Below the pieces are notes generated by a model. That model made no database searches, had not been told where the DNA came from, and saw only the letters and a list, made by a program, of their open reading frames with translations. From Amycolatopsis jiangsuensis (lineage in GTDB: Bacteria; Actinomycetota; Actinomycetes; Mycobacteriales; Pseudonocardiaceae), in the NCBI RefSeq assembly GCF_014204865.1, contig NZ_JACHMG010000001.1, positions 6,660,501 through 6,724,500 on the forward strand: a stretch of 64,000 nucleotides of DNA, in the 5' to 3' direction. A program made the position numbers and the translations under genes. This document shows, one piece after another, positions 41,594 through 50,249 of this stretch. How positions within the stretch are numbered: the first letter of the stretch is position 1; each line of letters begins with the position of its first letter.

Positions 41594-42667
41594 ATGCGGC
41601 GAGGCGAGAACATCGTGGCACGGATGTCGGACCTGGTGGGCAGGACACCGTTGCTCGAAGTGTGCACCACGGCCACCGGAAGCCGGCTGCTGGTCAAACT
41701 GGAACAGTTCAATCCCACCGGATCGGCCAAGGTCCGGATGGCGCGGGAAATGATCACGTCCGCGGAACGATCCGGCGCGCTGGCGCCCGGCGGGCGCATC
41801 GTGGAACCGACGTCCGGCAACACCGGTCTCGGGCTCGCGTTGATCGCGGTGGAGCGCGGCTACCGGTTCACCGCGGTCGTCGATCACCACGCCAGCGCCG
41901 GCAAGCTGCGTGCGATGGCCGCGATGGGCGCGGACCTGGTCTACGTCGGCGAGCCCGGTACCGGCGGCCCGAGCACCGTGGTGCGACGGGCGAAAGCGGC
42001 CGAGCTCGTCGCCGAGGATCCGACCGCGTTCTGGCCGGACCAGCACAACAACCCGGCCAACCGCGTGGGCTACCGCGGCCTGGCCCGGGAGCTGCTGGCC
42101 GACCTGTTCGGCGACGTGGACCACCTGATCTGCGCGATCGGCACCGGTGGCTCGCTCTGCGGTACCGCCGCCGAGCTGCGCGCGCTGGGGTCGCGCGTCC
42201 GCACGGTGGGCGTCGAACCGAAGGGCTCGATCATCTTCGGCGGCGAACCGGGCAGGTACTGGCAGACCGGCAGCGGCAGCCCGGCAGGATTCCCGGTGGG
42301 GCGCAACGTCGATTATGCTCAGATCGACGAGGGCTGCCAGGTCGGTGACGTGCCGGCCTTCGCGACCGCCCGCGTTCTGGCGCGCAGGACCGGACTGATG
42401 ATGGGAGGTTCGGCGGGAGCCGCGCTGTACGTCGCGTTGCAGCGGCTGGGCGGGCTGCCGCCGGGCAGCACTGTGGTGACTTTGGTGTGCGACGCGGGGG
42501 AGAAGTACCTCGACAGCGTGTTCGACGACGAGTGGCTGCGCGCGAAGGGCCTGTTGGCCCCCGACGTCGAGGAGGAGGTGGCAGGGCTGCTCGCCGGTCA
42601 CTCCGGCGCGGTGCCGCCGCCGCGCAACGAGGATGCCGCGACCCCGGACCTGGTGGTGCACCCGTGA
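41594..42667 (+). CDS. Cysteine synthase-family beta-replacement enzyme, SbnA-like
   Basis: 357 aa, PLP fold type II. The Schiff-base Lys is in 'EQFNPTGSAKVRMAREMI', the phosphate loop and substrate loop in 'IVEPTSGNTGLGLALIAVER', the glycine loop in 'VDHLICAIGTGGSLCGTAAE', and 'GLMMGGSAGAALYVAL' near the end. SbnA joins O-phospho-L-serine and glutamate to feed SbnB; ordinary cysteine synthases use sulfide. The Asn-Pro-Thr-Gly-Ser-Ala-Lys box is closer to the amino-donor type. GAGGG lies eight bases before ATG 41594. The next gene starts in its stop codon (GTGA). Confidence 0.85.
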   Translation: MRRGENIVARMSDLVGRTPLLEVCTTATGSRLLVKLEQFNPTGSAKVRMAREMITSAERSGALAPGGRIVEPTSGNTGLGLALIAVERGYRFTAVVDHHASAGKLRAMAAMGADLVYVGEPGTGGPSTVVRRAKAAELVAEDPTAFWPDQHNNPANRVGYRGLARELLADLFGDVDHLICAIGTGGSLCGTAAELRALGSRVRTVGVEPKGSIIFGGEPGRYWQTGSGSPAGFPVGRNVDYAQIDEGCQVGDVPAFATARVLARRTGLMMGGSAGAALYVALQRLGGLPPGSTVVTLVCDAGEKYLDSVFDDEWLRAKGLLAPDVEEEVAGLLAGHSGAVPPPRNEDAATPDLVVHP

Positions 42668-44070
42668 ACCTGGCCGTGCTGACCAAGGGGTACCGCCCGC
42701 TGGTCGCCCTCGCCGCGCCGATCGCGGGCATCCAGCTCGCGCAGGTCGCGCTGACCACGACCGACCTGGCGATGATGGGCCTGCTCGGTGTGCGGGCCGT
42801 CGCCGCGGGCGGGCTTTCGATCACGCTGTACAACCAGCTTCGCACCATGTGCGTCGGCATGGTCACCTCGGTCGGCAACCAGGTCGCCGGCGCGGTGGGC
42901 CGCGCCGAGGCCCGCACCGGAGACGGCGGGCTGGACGAAAGCGGCCGGGAAGAGGTCCGGCGGATCCTCCGTGCTTCTTTCCTGGTGGCCACCGGTGTCG
43001 GCCTGGTGGCCGCACTGGCGCTTGCCGGGCTGAGTTTCGCGCTGACCTGGTTCGGGCAGCCGCCCGAGGTGCTCGCCATGGCGCGGCCGATGATGATCGC
43101 GCTGGCACCGGGGCTGATCCCGATGCTGTGGCTGAACGTGGTGCGTCAGTTCGCGGTCGGCCTGCACCGGCCGGGTTCCCTCCTGGGCATCACGATCGTG
43201 TCCATCGGGGTCAACGCCGGTCTCGACGCGGTGTTCATCTACGGGTTGTTCGGACTTCCGGTACTGGGCCTGACCGGGGTCGGGCTCGCCACCAGCTTCG
43301 TGCAGCTGTTGACGTTCCTGGCCTTCCTCGCCCTGGTCCGCCGGGACCGGCAGCTGCGGCCGCTGCTGTCGGTCAACGCGTGGCAGGCCGACCTGGACAC
43401 GGTGAAGTCGGTGCTGCGCCTGGGTTTCCCGATCAGCCTCACCTACGGGTCGGAGGCCGGGATCACGTCGGTGGCCACCCTGATGATGGGTGCGTTCGGC
43501 CCCGTGACGCTGGCCGCGCACAACGTCGTCAACCAGTGCGCCTACATCGTCTACCAGCTCAACATCGGACTGTCACAGGGTTCGTCGATCTCGATCAGCC
43601 GGGCGGTCGGCAAGGGCGACCGGGCCGGAGCCGGCGAGGTCGCGCGCCGCGCGTTGACCCTCGGGCCGGCCATCATGACCGTGATCGGACTGGTCTACGT
43701 GATCGCGCCGGCTCCGGTGCTGAAGGTGTTCCTCGGCGGCGACGCGGACGCCGGCGTGCTGGCCGCGGCGAGCACGCTCTTGCTCTTCGCGATCCTGCAG
43801 CAGTACTGCAAGGGCACGCAGAACATCGGCGTCGGGCTGTTGCGCGGGCTGGGCGACACGAAGGCCGGATTCCGGATGACGCTGATCGGGTACTGGCTCA
43901 TCGGCACGCCGGTGATGGTGGTGTGCGGGTACGTGCTGGGTCTGCACGGCCCCGGGATCTGGATCGGCCTGTGCGCCGGGTTCGGGGCGACCGCGGTGCT
44001 GCTGCTGCGCCGGTTCCGCAGGCAGCTGCGGCCGGAGCCGGACCTGAGCAACGTCCGGATGCTGCGGTGA
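42664..44070 (+). CDS. MATE-family efflux transporter
   Basis: 468 aa with twelve membrane segments in two related halves ('LVALAAPIAGIQLAQVALTT' opens the first, 'LRLGFPISLTYGSEAGITSV' the second), the hallmark of MATE antiporters that use Na+ or H+ to export drugs and metabolites. It is the fourth gene of the operon, joined by a 4-base GTGA overlap to the SbnA-like gene. Export of the operon's product is therefore the likely role. Its end faces the iron-box-controlled MFS exporter 23 bases away. Confidence 0.92.
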   Translation: MNLAVLTKGYRPLVALAAPIAGIQLAQVALTTTDLAMMGLLGVRAVAAGGLSITLYNQLRTMCVGMVTSVGNQVAGAVGRAEARTGDGGLDESGREEVRRILRASFLVATGVGLVAALALAGLSFALTWFGQPPEVLAMARPMMIALAPGLIPMLWLNVVRQFAVGLHRPGSLLGITIVSIGVNAGLDAVFIYGLFGLPVLGLTGVGLATSFVQLLTFLAFLALVRRDRQLRPLLSVNAWQADLDTVKSVLRLGFPISLTYGSEAGITSVATLMMGAFGPVTLAAHNVVNQCAYIVYQLNIGLSQGSSISISRAVGKGDRAGAGEVARRALTLGPAIMTVIGLVYVIAPAPVLKVFLGGDADAGVLAAASTLLLFAILQQYCKGTQNIGVGLLRGLGDTKAGFRMTLIGYWLIGTPVMVVCGYVLGLHGPGIWIGLCAGFGATAVLLLRRFRRQLRPEPDLSNVRMLR

Positions 44071-44093
44071 GGATTCCCCACTGCAGGCGCGGC

Positions 44094-45467
44094 TCAGCGG
44101 TTTGCCGCCACCGGTGGGGCCACAGCGGCGCTGGTGCCCGGCAGCAGCAGAGCAGCGAGCAACGCGGCGGCCGCGGCGCAGCCGAAGGTGACCGCGAACG
44201 CCACCGCGTACCCGTGCGCGCCGTGGTCACCCGCGGCGGTGCTGATCGCGGTCAGCACCGCGACGCCTGCTGCCCCGCTCGTCTGCCGCGTGGTGTTCAG
44301 CAGCCCGGCAGCGATCCCGGCGTAACCCGGTTCGACCCCGCGGGTGGCCGCCACCGTGATCGGCGTGAACGCCAGGCCGATGCCGAACCCGACCACCGCA
44401 ACCGGTATCCCGACGCCGAGCACGTACGGTGCCGCCGTCTCGGTCAGGACGGCGAGGAGCCCGAACCCGGCCGCCGCGATCAGCGAGCCGGCGACGGACG
44501 CACGCCGTAGGCCCCATCGCGGCGTGACCCGTCCGGCCAGCCGTCCGCCTGCCAGCGTGAGCACGGACGACGGCGCGAACGCCAGCCCGGCCTGCAGTGG
44601 CGAATACCCCAGCACCCCTTGCAGGTACAGGGAAAGCAGGATCGGCGTGGCGAAGAACGCCAGTCCGATGGCGAACATGGTCAGATTCGCGGCGCTGACC
44701 GTGCGCACGCGGAACAACCGCAGCGGCAGCATCGGCTCCCGGCCGCGGTGCTCCCAGCCGAGAAACGCCGACAGCAACAGGACCCCGGCCGCTCCCGGCA
44801 ACCAGCTGGTCAACGCGGTGCCGGACCCGGAGATCGCGTAGACCACCAAGGTGAGCCCCGCGGTCACCAGCAGCGCTCCGGGGAGATCGAGCGGCCGCCG
44901 TGTCCCGTCGCCGTGCGGGGGCAGAGCCGGCCGGACCAGCGCCGCGGCGAGCACGACGATCGGCACGTTGATCAGGAACACCCACCGCCAGCCGGCCGCC
45001 TGCGTGAGCACACCGCCGAGCACCGTGCCGGAAGCCGCGCCCACCGCGCCGACCATGCTCCACGTGGCGAGCGCCGAGGCCCGCCTTGCCCCGTCCGGGA
45101 CCACTGTGGTGATGCACGCCAAGGCCGTCGGCACCAGTAACGCGCCGCCGAGGCCTTGCACGGCGCGCGCGGCCAGCAGCAGCCAGGCGTTCGGCGCGAG
45201 ACCGGCGAGCACGCTGCCGACACCGAACACCACCAGGCCGGCGTACAGCACCCGGCGCAGCCCGTAGACGTCGGCGCATCGGCCGCCCAGGAGCTGAAAT
45301 CCGGCGAACACCAGCGTGTACCCGGTCACCACCCAGCCGATCCCGGCTTCGCCGAAGCCCAGTTCGCCGCGGATGCCGGGGAGCGCGACCGCCACGATCG
45401 TCGCGTCCAGAATCACTGCGAACACGCACACACAGGCCAGCACGACCACCAGCCGTTCCCCACGCAT
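44094..45467 (-). CDS. MFS exporter (DHA2-like), iron-box controlled
   Basis: 457 aa with about 14 hydrophobic segments. 'FAVILDATIVAVALPGIRGE' and 'GWVVTGYTLVFAGFQLLGGR' begin it, with motif A-like 'GGRCADVYGLRRVLYAG' and motif C-like 'AVGAASGTVLGGVLTQAAGW', typical drug:H+ antiporters. A near-perfect iron box ends the promoter 14 bases before the ATG, which has GGGAGG. Iron-regulated MFS exporters often secrete siderophores. Its position tail to tail with the Sbn-like operon suggests it shares that product or a related one. Confidence 0.92.
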   Translation of the reverse strand: MRGERLVVVLACVCVFAVILDATIVAVALPGIRGELGFGEAGIGWVVTGYTLVFAGFQLLGGRCADVYGLRRVLYAGLVVFGVGSVLAGLAPNAWLLLAARAVQGLGGALLVPTALACITTVVPDGARRASALATWSMVGAVGAASGTVLGGVLTQAAGWRWVFLINVPIVVLAAALVRPALPPHGDGTRRPLDLPGALLVTAGLTLVVYAISGSGTALTSWLPGAAGVLLLSAFLGWEHRGREPMLPLRLFRVRTVSAANLTMFAIGLAFFATPILLSLYLQGVLGYSPLQAGLAFAPSSVLTLAGGRLAGRVTPRWGLRRASVAGSLIAAAGFGLLAVLTETAAPYVLGVGIPVAVVGFGIGLAFTPITVAATRGVEPGYAGIAAGLLNTTRQTSGAAGVAVLTAISTAAGDHGAHGYAVAFAVTFGCAAAAALLAALLLPGTSAAVAPPVAANR

Positions 45468-45480
45468 ACAGCCTCCCTCG

Positions 45481-45499
45481 TTAGGTTAGGCGAACCTAA
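45481..45499. promoter_or_regulatory. Iron box (DtxR/IdeR/DmdR1 type)
   Basis: TTAGGTTAGGCGAACCTAA matches TTAGGTTAGSCTAACCTAA at 18 of 19 positions. It lies 14 bases upstream of the MFS exporter start, overlapping where its promoter must be, so iron-loaded regulator would repress it. The TetR remnant lies on the other side. Confidence 0.9.
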
Positions 45500-45546
45500 C
45501 ATGCCGGTGACGGTGCTTTCCCGAAATCTGTGGTCACAGTGCGCCG

Positions 45547-45822
45547 GTGGCACGGAAACGCGGCCGGCCCTCGCGGCTCAGCCTGGAGACGATCGTCGAG
45601 GCGGCCCTGGTCCGGGACCGGTCCGGCGGCGCGGACGAAGCTCTCGTGCGCCAGTACTGGTACGCCTACCGCGCGGCTGTGCTGGGGTGGGTGGCCGCCG
45701 AGCAGAATCGGCAGCACCAGCCGGCCGTCCCACCGGATTTCGAAGTGCTCACCGGGGTTCTCCCGCGTGGGACGGAACCGGGTCGGGGCGCTCACTCCAG
45801 CGGGGCAGCAGGAACGGCGTAG
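45547..45822 (+). pseudogene. Remnant of a TetR regulator with internal deletion
   Basis: The first 17 codons, 'MARKRGRPSRLSLETIVEAA', are the basic arm and helix 1 of a TetR protein. The reading then jumps to 'GGADEALVRQYWYAYRAAVL', which resembles the C-terminal helices and end of such a protein ('FEVLTGVLP'). The helix-turn-helix and most of the ligand domain, some 120 codons, are missing. The tail runs into antisense of the next gene. CTGTG-GT-CACAG just upstream (45530-45541) may be its former operator. It was probably the regulator of the adjacent transporter. Confidence 0.7.
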
Positions 45823-46984
45823 CCAGCAGGAGGATTCCGGCGAGCGCGATCGCCGTCCGGGTTCCGGTGAGCTGCGCCAGCACGCCCCAGATCAGAGTGA
45901 GTGCCGCGGTGGTCCCGCTGCGAGTGACCGACCACGCGGTGAGCATCCGGGCCTGCCGGTCGCGGTCGACCTCCCTCAGCCGGTGCGCTGCCATCACCGG
46001 GTTGTAGACGCCGATGCAGAGGATCAAGCCGAATTCGGTGACCATCACGACGACCAGTCCGGCCAGGCCCGGCTGGATGAACACGAGCCCCAGCGGCCAG
46101 CAGGCGCGGAGGGTGCCGAAAACGCGGAGCACGGTCCGTTCGCCGAAACGCGCGACGATCCGGCGCGATGCCCGCGCGCCGAGCAGCCCGCCGAGGCACG
46201 GGATCGCGAACGCCAGCCCGTACTGCCAGACCGGAAAACCCAGCTCCGACAACATGAGTACGGAAAGCAACGGCTCGGTGGCCATGATCAGCGCGTTGAC
46301 GCCCACGGTGTTCAGGAACAACCGGCGCAGCGTCCGGTGACCGAGGAGATGACGCCAGCCGTCCGCAAGGTCGCTCCACCGCCGCGGGGCCGCCGGTTTC
46401 GGCGCCGGAGGCTGCTCCGGCTCCCGGATCGCGGTGATGCCCAGTGCGGAGAGCAGATAGCTCGCCGCGTCGAGCACGACGGTGGCGACGGGTCCGAGCA
46501 GCCCGATGACCGCGCCCCCGAGCGGCGGGCCGAGGACGGTGGCCGACCACGTGGTGGATTCGAACCGGCTGGTCGCGGCGAGGAGCAGCTCGTCCGGTAC
46601 GACGGTCTTGAGGTAGGCGCCGCTGGCGGCGGTGAACGCGATCTTCGCCGCCGCGGCGACCACGGACACCACCAGCAGCTGGGCGAAGGACAGCACGTCC
46701 AGCCAGTAGGCGAACGGGATCGTCGCCATGGCGGCGAAGCGGACCACGTCCATGGTGATCAGGACCGGTCGTTTCGCCCGGAACTCCATCCACGGCCCGA
46801 GCGGGACCGCGAGCAGAGCGCCGATCGCGAGCCCGGCCGCGGACAGCGCCGCCACCCCGGCCGAACCGGCGTGCAGGATCTCGATGGCAATCACCGAGAA
46901 CGCGCCGAACCCGAGCCCCGTGCCGTAGGCGCTGACCGCGTACGCCGTCCACAGCCACCCGAAAGTCCGCCCCAGCTTCGCCAT
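45749..46984 (-). CDS. MFS transporter (EntS/MFS_3-like)
   Basis: 411 aa with twelve predicted spans. It starts 'LGRTFGWLWTAYAVSAYGTG' and has 'ATSRFESTTWSATVLGPPLG' and 'VVLDAASYLLSALGITAIRE' in the middle, patterns of the MFS_3 group that includes enterobactin exporter EntS and macrolide pumps. GAGGGGAACG precedes ATG. It is divergent from a LysR gene with a palindrome between, so its control is probably by LysR. Its 3' end overlaps the TetR remnant. Substrate unknown. Confidence 0.88.
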   Translation of the reverse strand: MAKLGRTFGWLWTAYAVSAYGTGLGFGAFSVIAIEILHAGSAGVAALSAAGLAIGALLAVPLGPWMEFRAKRPVLITMDVVRFAAMATIPFAYWLDVLSFAQLLVVSVVAAAAKIAFTAASGAYLKTVVPDELLLAATSRFESTTWSATVLGPPLGGAVIGLLGPVATVVLDAASYLLSALGITAIREPEQPPAPKPAAPRRWSDLADGWRHLLGHRTLRRLFLNTVGVNALIMATEPLLSVLMLSELGFPVWQYGLAFAIPCLGGLLGARASRRIVARFGERTVLRVFGTLRACWPLGLVFIQPGLAGLVVVMVTEFGLILCIGVYNPVMAAHRLREVDRDRQARMLTAWSVTRSGTTAALTLIWGVLAQLTGTRTAIALAGILLLATPFLLPRWSERPDPVPSHAGEPR

Positions 46985-47064
46985 GCGTCGTTCCCCTCAC
47001 CGTCCCGCCGGGAAGTGAACCCGGTTCGCCGGCCCTGGCACCAACAACGGCTCGAACGGCGTGC

Positions 47065-47081
47065 CACAACCGGCTGTTGTG
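47065..47081. promoter_or_regulatory. LysR-type palindrome
   Basis: CACAAC-CGGCT-GTTGTG is perfect in the arms and contains a T-N11-A-like spacing. It lies between the divergent MFS and LysR genes, ending 18 bases before the LysR start. Confidence 0.6.
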
Positions 47082-47099
47082 CGAGTAGGTTCGACGGTC

Positions 47100-48032
47100 G
47101 TGGAGCTCGATGCGGTGCGGACCTTCGTCGCGGTCGCCGAGGCCGGGCAGTTCCAGGCCGCGGCCGACGAGCTGGGCATCACGCAGCAGGCCGCTTCGAA
47201 ACGGGTGGCCTCCCTGGAGCGGCAGTTGGGCGCGCGGTTGTTCGCGCGGGTCGCCCGCGGGGTCCGGCTGTCGGTCGACGGGCAGGCGCTGCTGCCGCAC
47301 GCGCGGGAGCTCCTGCGTGCTGCCGAACGCGCCGTCGCGGCCGTGACGCCGGGGCGGCGGGCGCTGCGGATCGACGTGGTCAACCGCCGGATCACGCCGG
47401 CCAACGTGCTGTATGCGTTCTACCGGCAGCGTCCGGGCATCGAGCTGGACGTCGTCACGCTGACCGGTCTGGACTCGGCGGCGGTGCTGGCCGAGGTGGG
47501 TGCCGGGGCGCTGGACGCGACTTTCCGCTCGCTGCGCGATTCCGCGGGCGCTGTTCCCCGCGGGCTGGCCGCGGCCAGGGTGATCGACGAACGGCACGAG
47601 GTGCTGGTCGGTCCCCGGCATCCGCTGGCCGACGCGTCCGAGGTGACCCCGGCCGAGCTCGCCGGGCACCCGCTCTGGATGCCCGGCCTCACCGAGGTCG
47701 AGCCGCGCGGCTACTACGCGGACCTGGCGGAGGCGTTCGGGCTGACGATCGACACGCTCGGACCGAGCTTCGGCGTCGAGGCGATGCTCGCCGAACTCGC
47801 CGGCTCCGACCGGCTGGCCACCTTCGTCGGCGACGGTTCGCGCTACCTCTGGCCGGAAAGCTACGACCTGCGGCGGATCCCGGTCGTCGATCCGGTGCCG
47901 GTGTATCCGCTGTCGGTGATCTGGCGGGCGGGCAACCCGCATCCGCTGCTGGCCGGGTTCCTCGAGTACCTGGACGCGCGCTACCGAGCCCGCCCCGGTG
48001 GCGACGTCTGGGTGCCGGGCTGGGCGCGCTGA
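47100..48032 (+). CDS. LysR-family transcriptional regulator
   Basis: 310 aa: 'VELDAVRTFVAVAEAGQFQA' and 'ITQQAASKRVASLERQLGAR' form the winged helix, followed by a periplasmic-binding-protein-like sensor ('PLWMPGLTEVEPRGYYADLA', 'RLATFVGDGSRYLWP'). GTG 47100 lies eight bases after TAGGTT, so may be leaderless. It likely controls the divergent MFS gene and itself through the CACAAC palindrome. Confidence 0.92.
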   Translation: MELDAVRTFVAVAEAGQFQAAADELGITQQAASKRVASLERQLGARLFARVARGVRLSVDGQALLPHARELLRAAERAVAAVTPGRRALRIDVVNRRITPANVLYAFYRQRPGIELDVVTLTGLDSAAVLAEVGAGALDATFRSLRDSAGAVPRGLAAARVIDERHEVLVGPRHPLADASEVTPAELAGHPLWMPGLTEVEPRGYYADLAEAFGLTIDTLGPSFGVEAMLAELAGSDRLATFVGDGSRYLWPESYDLRRIPVVDPVPVYPLSVIWRAGNPHPLLAGFLEYLDARYRARPGGDVWVPGWAR

Positions 48033-48115
48033 AGGCTTCCGCGAGTGGAACGTTGTGACGGAACTGTCACACAGTCATCGAGGTCCGGAGCCATTGCCGA
48101 GCCACGCTGAGGCGC

Positions 48116-49654
48116 ATGCGAAAGCGATCTTTGGTGCTGGCCGGGCTGTGTGTGCCGGTCCTCGCGGCGGCCGGGGCGCTGCCCGCACAGGCCATCATCG
48201 GCGGGCACGAATCGAACGCGGCCTATTCGTTCATGGGCTCGTTCCAGCCGGACTATCCGGCGCCGCCGCGGGCGGACGGACATGGGTGCGGGGTGGAAGT
48301 CCTTGCACCGCAATGGGTGCTCACCGCCAGTCATTGCGCCGGGAAGAATCCCACCAACGCGCGCAACGGCGTTCCGCAGGGCTGGAAGGTGCGGGTCGGT
48401 TCACTGGACACCACCTCCGGTGGCGAGGTCGCCGAAGTCGACCACTACTACCGGCTGGCAACGAGTCAGGACGAAGGTGGCTTCTGGGGCAAGGACGTGG
48501 CGCTGCTGCACCTGAGTACGCCGGTCCGGGCCGAGCCGGTGCGGATCGCGTCGGCCACGCCCGAGCCGGGTTCGCCGGTGCGGATGCTCGGCTGGGGCAT
48601 GACCTGCGACGGCCCGGACTGCTACCCGACCCGGCTGCACGAGGCGGACTCCGAGGTCCAGCCGGTTGCCGAGTGTCCTTCGGTTTCGGCGGCGAACGAG
48701 CTGTGCATCGGCAGCCGGGACGGCAGTGTCGCCGCGGCGAACATGGACTCCGGCGGACCGGCGCTGGTCCGCGACAATGCCGGATGGGCGGTGGCGGGTG
48801 TGGTCACCGGCCCCGGCGGCGGCACCGACGACCCGACGATCTACACCGACGTCACCCCGCACGCGGACTGGATCAACGGCATCATCGACGGCACCGCGGT
48901 TCCGCCCGACGACGTGATCCCGAACGTTGAAGGAGCGGTGGACCTGAACGCCTGCGTGGGCTCGGTGATCCGCACGCCGGACTCCCGGCCCGAGGACCCG
49001 GCGCTGATGCTGACGAACGGGCATTGCGTCGAGGGCCAGCGCCCCGCACCGGGCGCCGCCGTCCTCGACCAGCCCGCCGACCGTCCGGTGCCGATCGCCG
49101 ACCGGCAGGGCTATCCGCGGGTCACCGCCCGGGCGAACCGGCTCCTGTACGCGACCATGACCGGTACCGACATCGCGCTCTACCGGCTGGACCAGACCTA
49201 CGGCGGGCTGGCCGCCGCCGGAGCGAAGGTCTTCCAGCTGGCCACCACGCCGGTACGGCCGGGCGATCCGCTGTCCATGGCCTACCCCAGCAAACGTTTC
49301 TCCTGCACCGCGGAAGCGGTGGTTCCGCACTTGCGTGAGGGCGGGTACGACCAGCACGACTCGATTCGCTACGCGACCACGCCGGACTGCGATCCCTGGC
49401 CGGGCACGTCCGGAGCTGCCCTGCTGACCGCGGACGGCAACACCGTGGCCGGGATCCACAACACGCACAACGTGGACGGTGCCCAGTGCACCGACGACAA
49501 CCCGTGCGAGGTCGCTCCGGACGGGACGGTCACCGCGGTCAAGGGCCGTGCCTACGGTCAGCAGGTCGCCGGGATCGCCGCCTGCCTCGGCGATGGGTCC
49601 ACTGTGGACCTCAGCCGACCGGGTTGCGCGCTCACCGGGGCGAAATCTCGCTGA
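48116..49654 (+). CDS. Secreted protein with two tandem trypsin-like serine protease domains
   Basis: 512 aa. A signal peptide ends at PAQA, followed directly by IIGGHES, the mature start of S1 proteases. Domain 1 (about 27-265) has His in 'WVLTASHCAGKN', Asp in 'GKDVALLHLS' and Ser in 'NMDSGGPALV'. Domain 2 (about 280-500) has its own His in 'LMLTNGHCVEGQ', Asp in 'GTDIALYRLDQ' and Ser in 'PWPGTSGAALLTADG', so both triads look complete. A tandem arrangement is unusual; most bacterial S1 proteases have one domain. No pro-region is seen, as the IIGG follows the signal cleavage site directly. Confidence 0.88.
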   Translation: MRKRSLVLAGLCVPVLAAAGALPAQAIIGGHESNAAYSFMGSFQPDYPAPPRADGHGCGVEVLAPQWVLTASHCAGKNPTNARNGVPQGWKVRVGSLDTTSGGEVAEVDHYYRLATSQDEGGFWGKDVALLHLSTPVRAEPVRIASATPEPGSPVRMLGWGMTCDGPDCYPTRLHEADSEVQPVAECPSVSAANELCIGSRDGSVAAANMDSGGPALVRDNAGWAVAGVVTGPGGGTDDPTIYTDVTPHADWINGIIDGTAVPPDDVIPNVEGAVDLNACVGSVIRTPDSRPEDPALMLTNGHCVEGQRPAPGAAVLDQPADRPVPIADRQGYPRVTARANRLLYATMTGTDIALYRLDQTYGGLAAAGAKVFQLATTPVRPGDPLSMAYPSKRFSCTAEAVVPHLREGGYDQHDSIRYATTPDCDPWPGTSGAALLTADGNTVAGIHNTHNVDGAQCTDDNPCEVAPDGTVTAVKGRAYGQQVAGIAACLGDGSTVDLSRPGCALTGAKSR

Positions 49655-49790
49655 TGACGGACGGCGGCGGTCACTCTTCGAAGTGGCCGCCGCACGTCCA
49701 CCGGTCACCCCGGGGCGGGCCGGCATCGCCTTCAGCGAAGAACTGCATGATCGGAAAAGTCAGGGTCCGCCCAGCACCGCGGCGCCGTCT

Positions 49791-50126
49791 TCACCGACCG
49801 GTGGTCCGGTCCAGCAGCTCCGCGTCCAGGAGCGCGAGCAGCCCCGGGAACCGGTGCTCGACATCCGCGCGGCGAAGGCGGATGCCCTTGCGGTTGCCGT
49901 AGTCGACCTCGTGGATGAGCCCCGCCTCGCGCAGCACCCGGAAGTGGTGGGTCTGGGTCTGTTTCGAGATCGGGAGGTCGAACGAGTTGCAGCCCCGTTC
50001 GCTGTCGCTCGGGTCGGCGGCCAGCTCGGCCATCACGACACGGCGGTGCTCGTCGCCGAGGGCGCGGAACACCGTACCCAGATCGAGCGCGTCGGCTTCC
50101 GGGCCGACCAGGTTCCTCCCGGCCAT
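49791..50126 (-). CDS. ArsR-like winged helix-turn-helix regulator
   Basis: 111 aa. 'LDLGTVFRALGDEHRRVVMA', the recognition helix in 'PISKQTQTHHFRVLREAGLI' and the wing 'EVDYGNRKGIRLRRADVEHR' match the ArsR fold, without metal-binding Cys pairs, so the ligand is not evident. GGAGGTGTCGCCGT is the ribosome site. Two AGGTACG...CGTACCT palindromes lie upstream between it and the divergent monooxygenase remnant, probably its operators. Confidence 0.88.
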   Translation of the reverse strand: MAGRNLVGPEADALDLGTVFRALGDEHRRVVMAELAADPSDSERGCNSFDLPISKQTQTHHFRVLREAGLIHEVDYGNRKGIRLRRADVEHRFPGLLALLDAELLDRTTGR

Positions 50127-50143
50127 ACGGCGACACCTCCTGT

Positions 50144-50165
50144 AGGTACGTCTTGCATCGTACCT
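50144..50165. promoter_or_regulatory. ArsR-type operator, copy 1
   Basis: AGGTACG, 8 bases, CGTACCT: perfect 7-base arms, 22 bases in all, 18 bases before the regulator start on the minus strand. Confidence 0.75.
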
Positions 50166-50182
50166 GGGAACGGTGTTTCCTG

Positions 50183-50204
50183 AGGTACGAAATCGGTCGT
50201 ACCT
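50183..50204. promoter_or_regulatory. ArsR-type operator, copy 2
   Basis: AGGTACGA-AATCGG-TCGTACCT: 8-base arms, also 22 bases in total. Its centre is 39 bases from copy 1, close to four helical turns, on the side of the monooxygenase remnant. Confidence 0.75.
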
Positions 50205-50249
50205 GGCCGTGAGTGTGGTCCGATCGCCGTCGCCGGGAGAGGTCATGTC

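Noticed and set aside
45530-48058. Plus-strand open frame of about 840 codons
   Set aside because: It is a shadow over the MFS and LysR genes; no recognisable domain.
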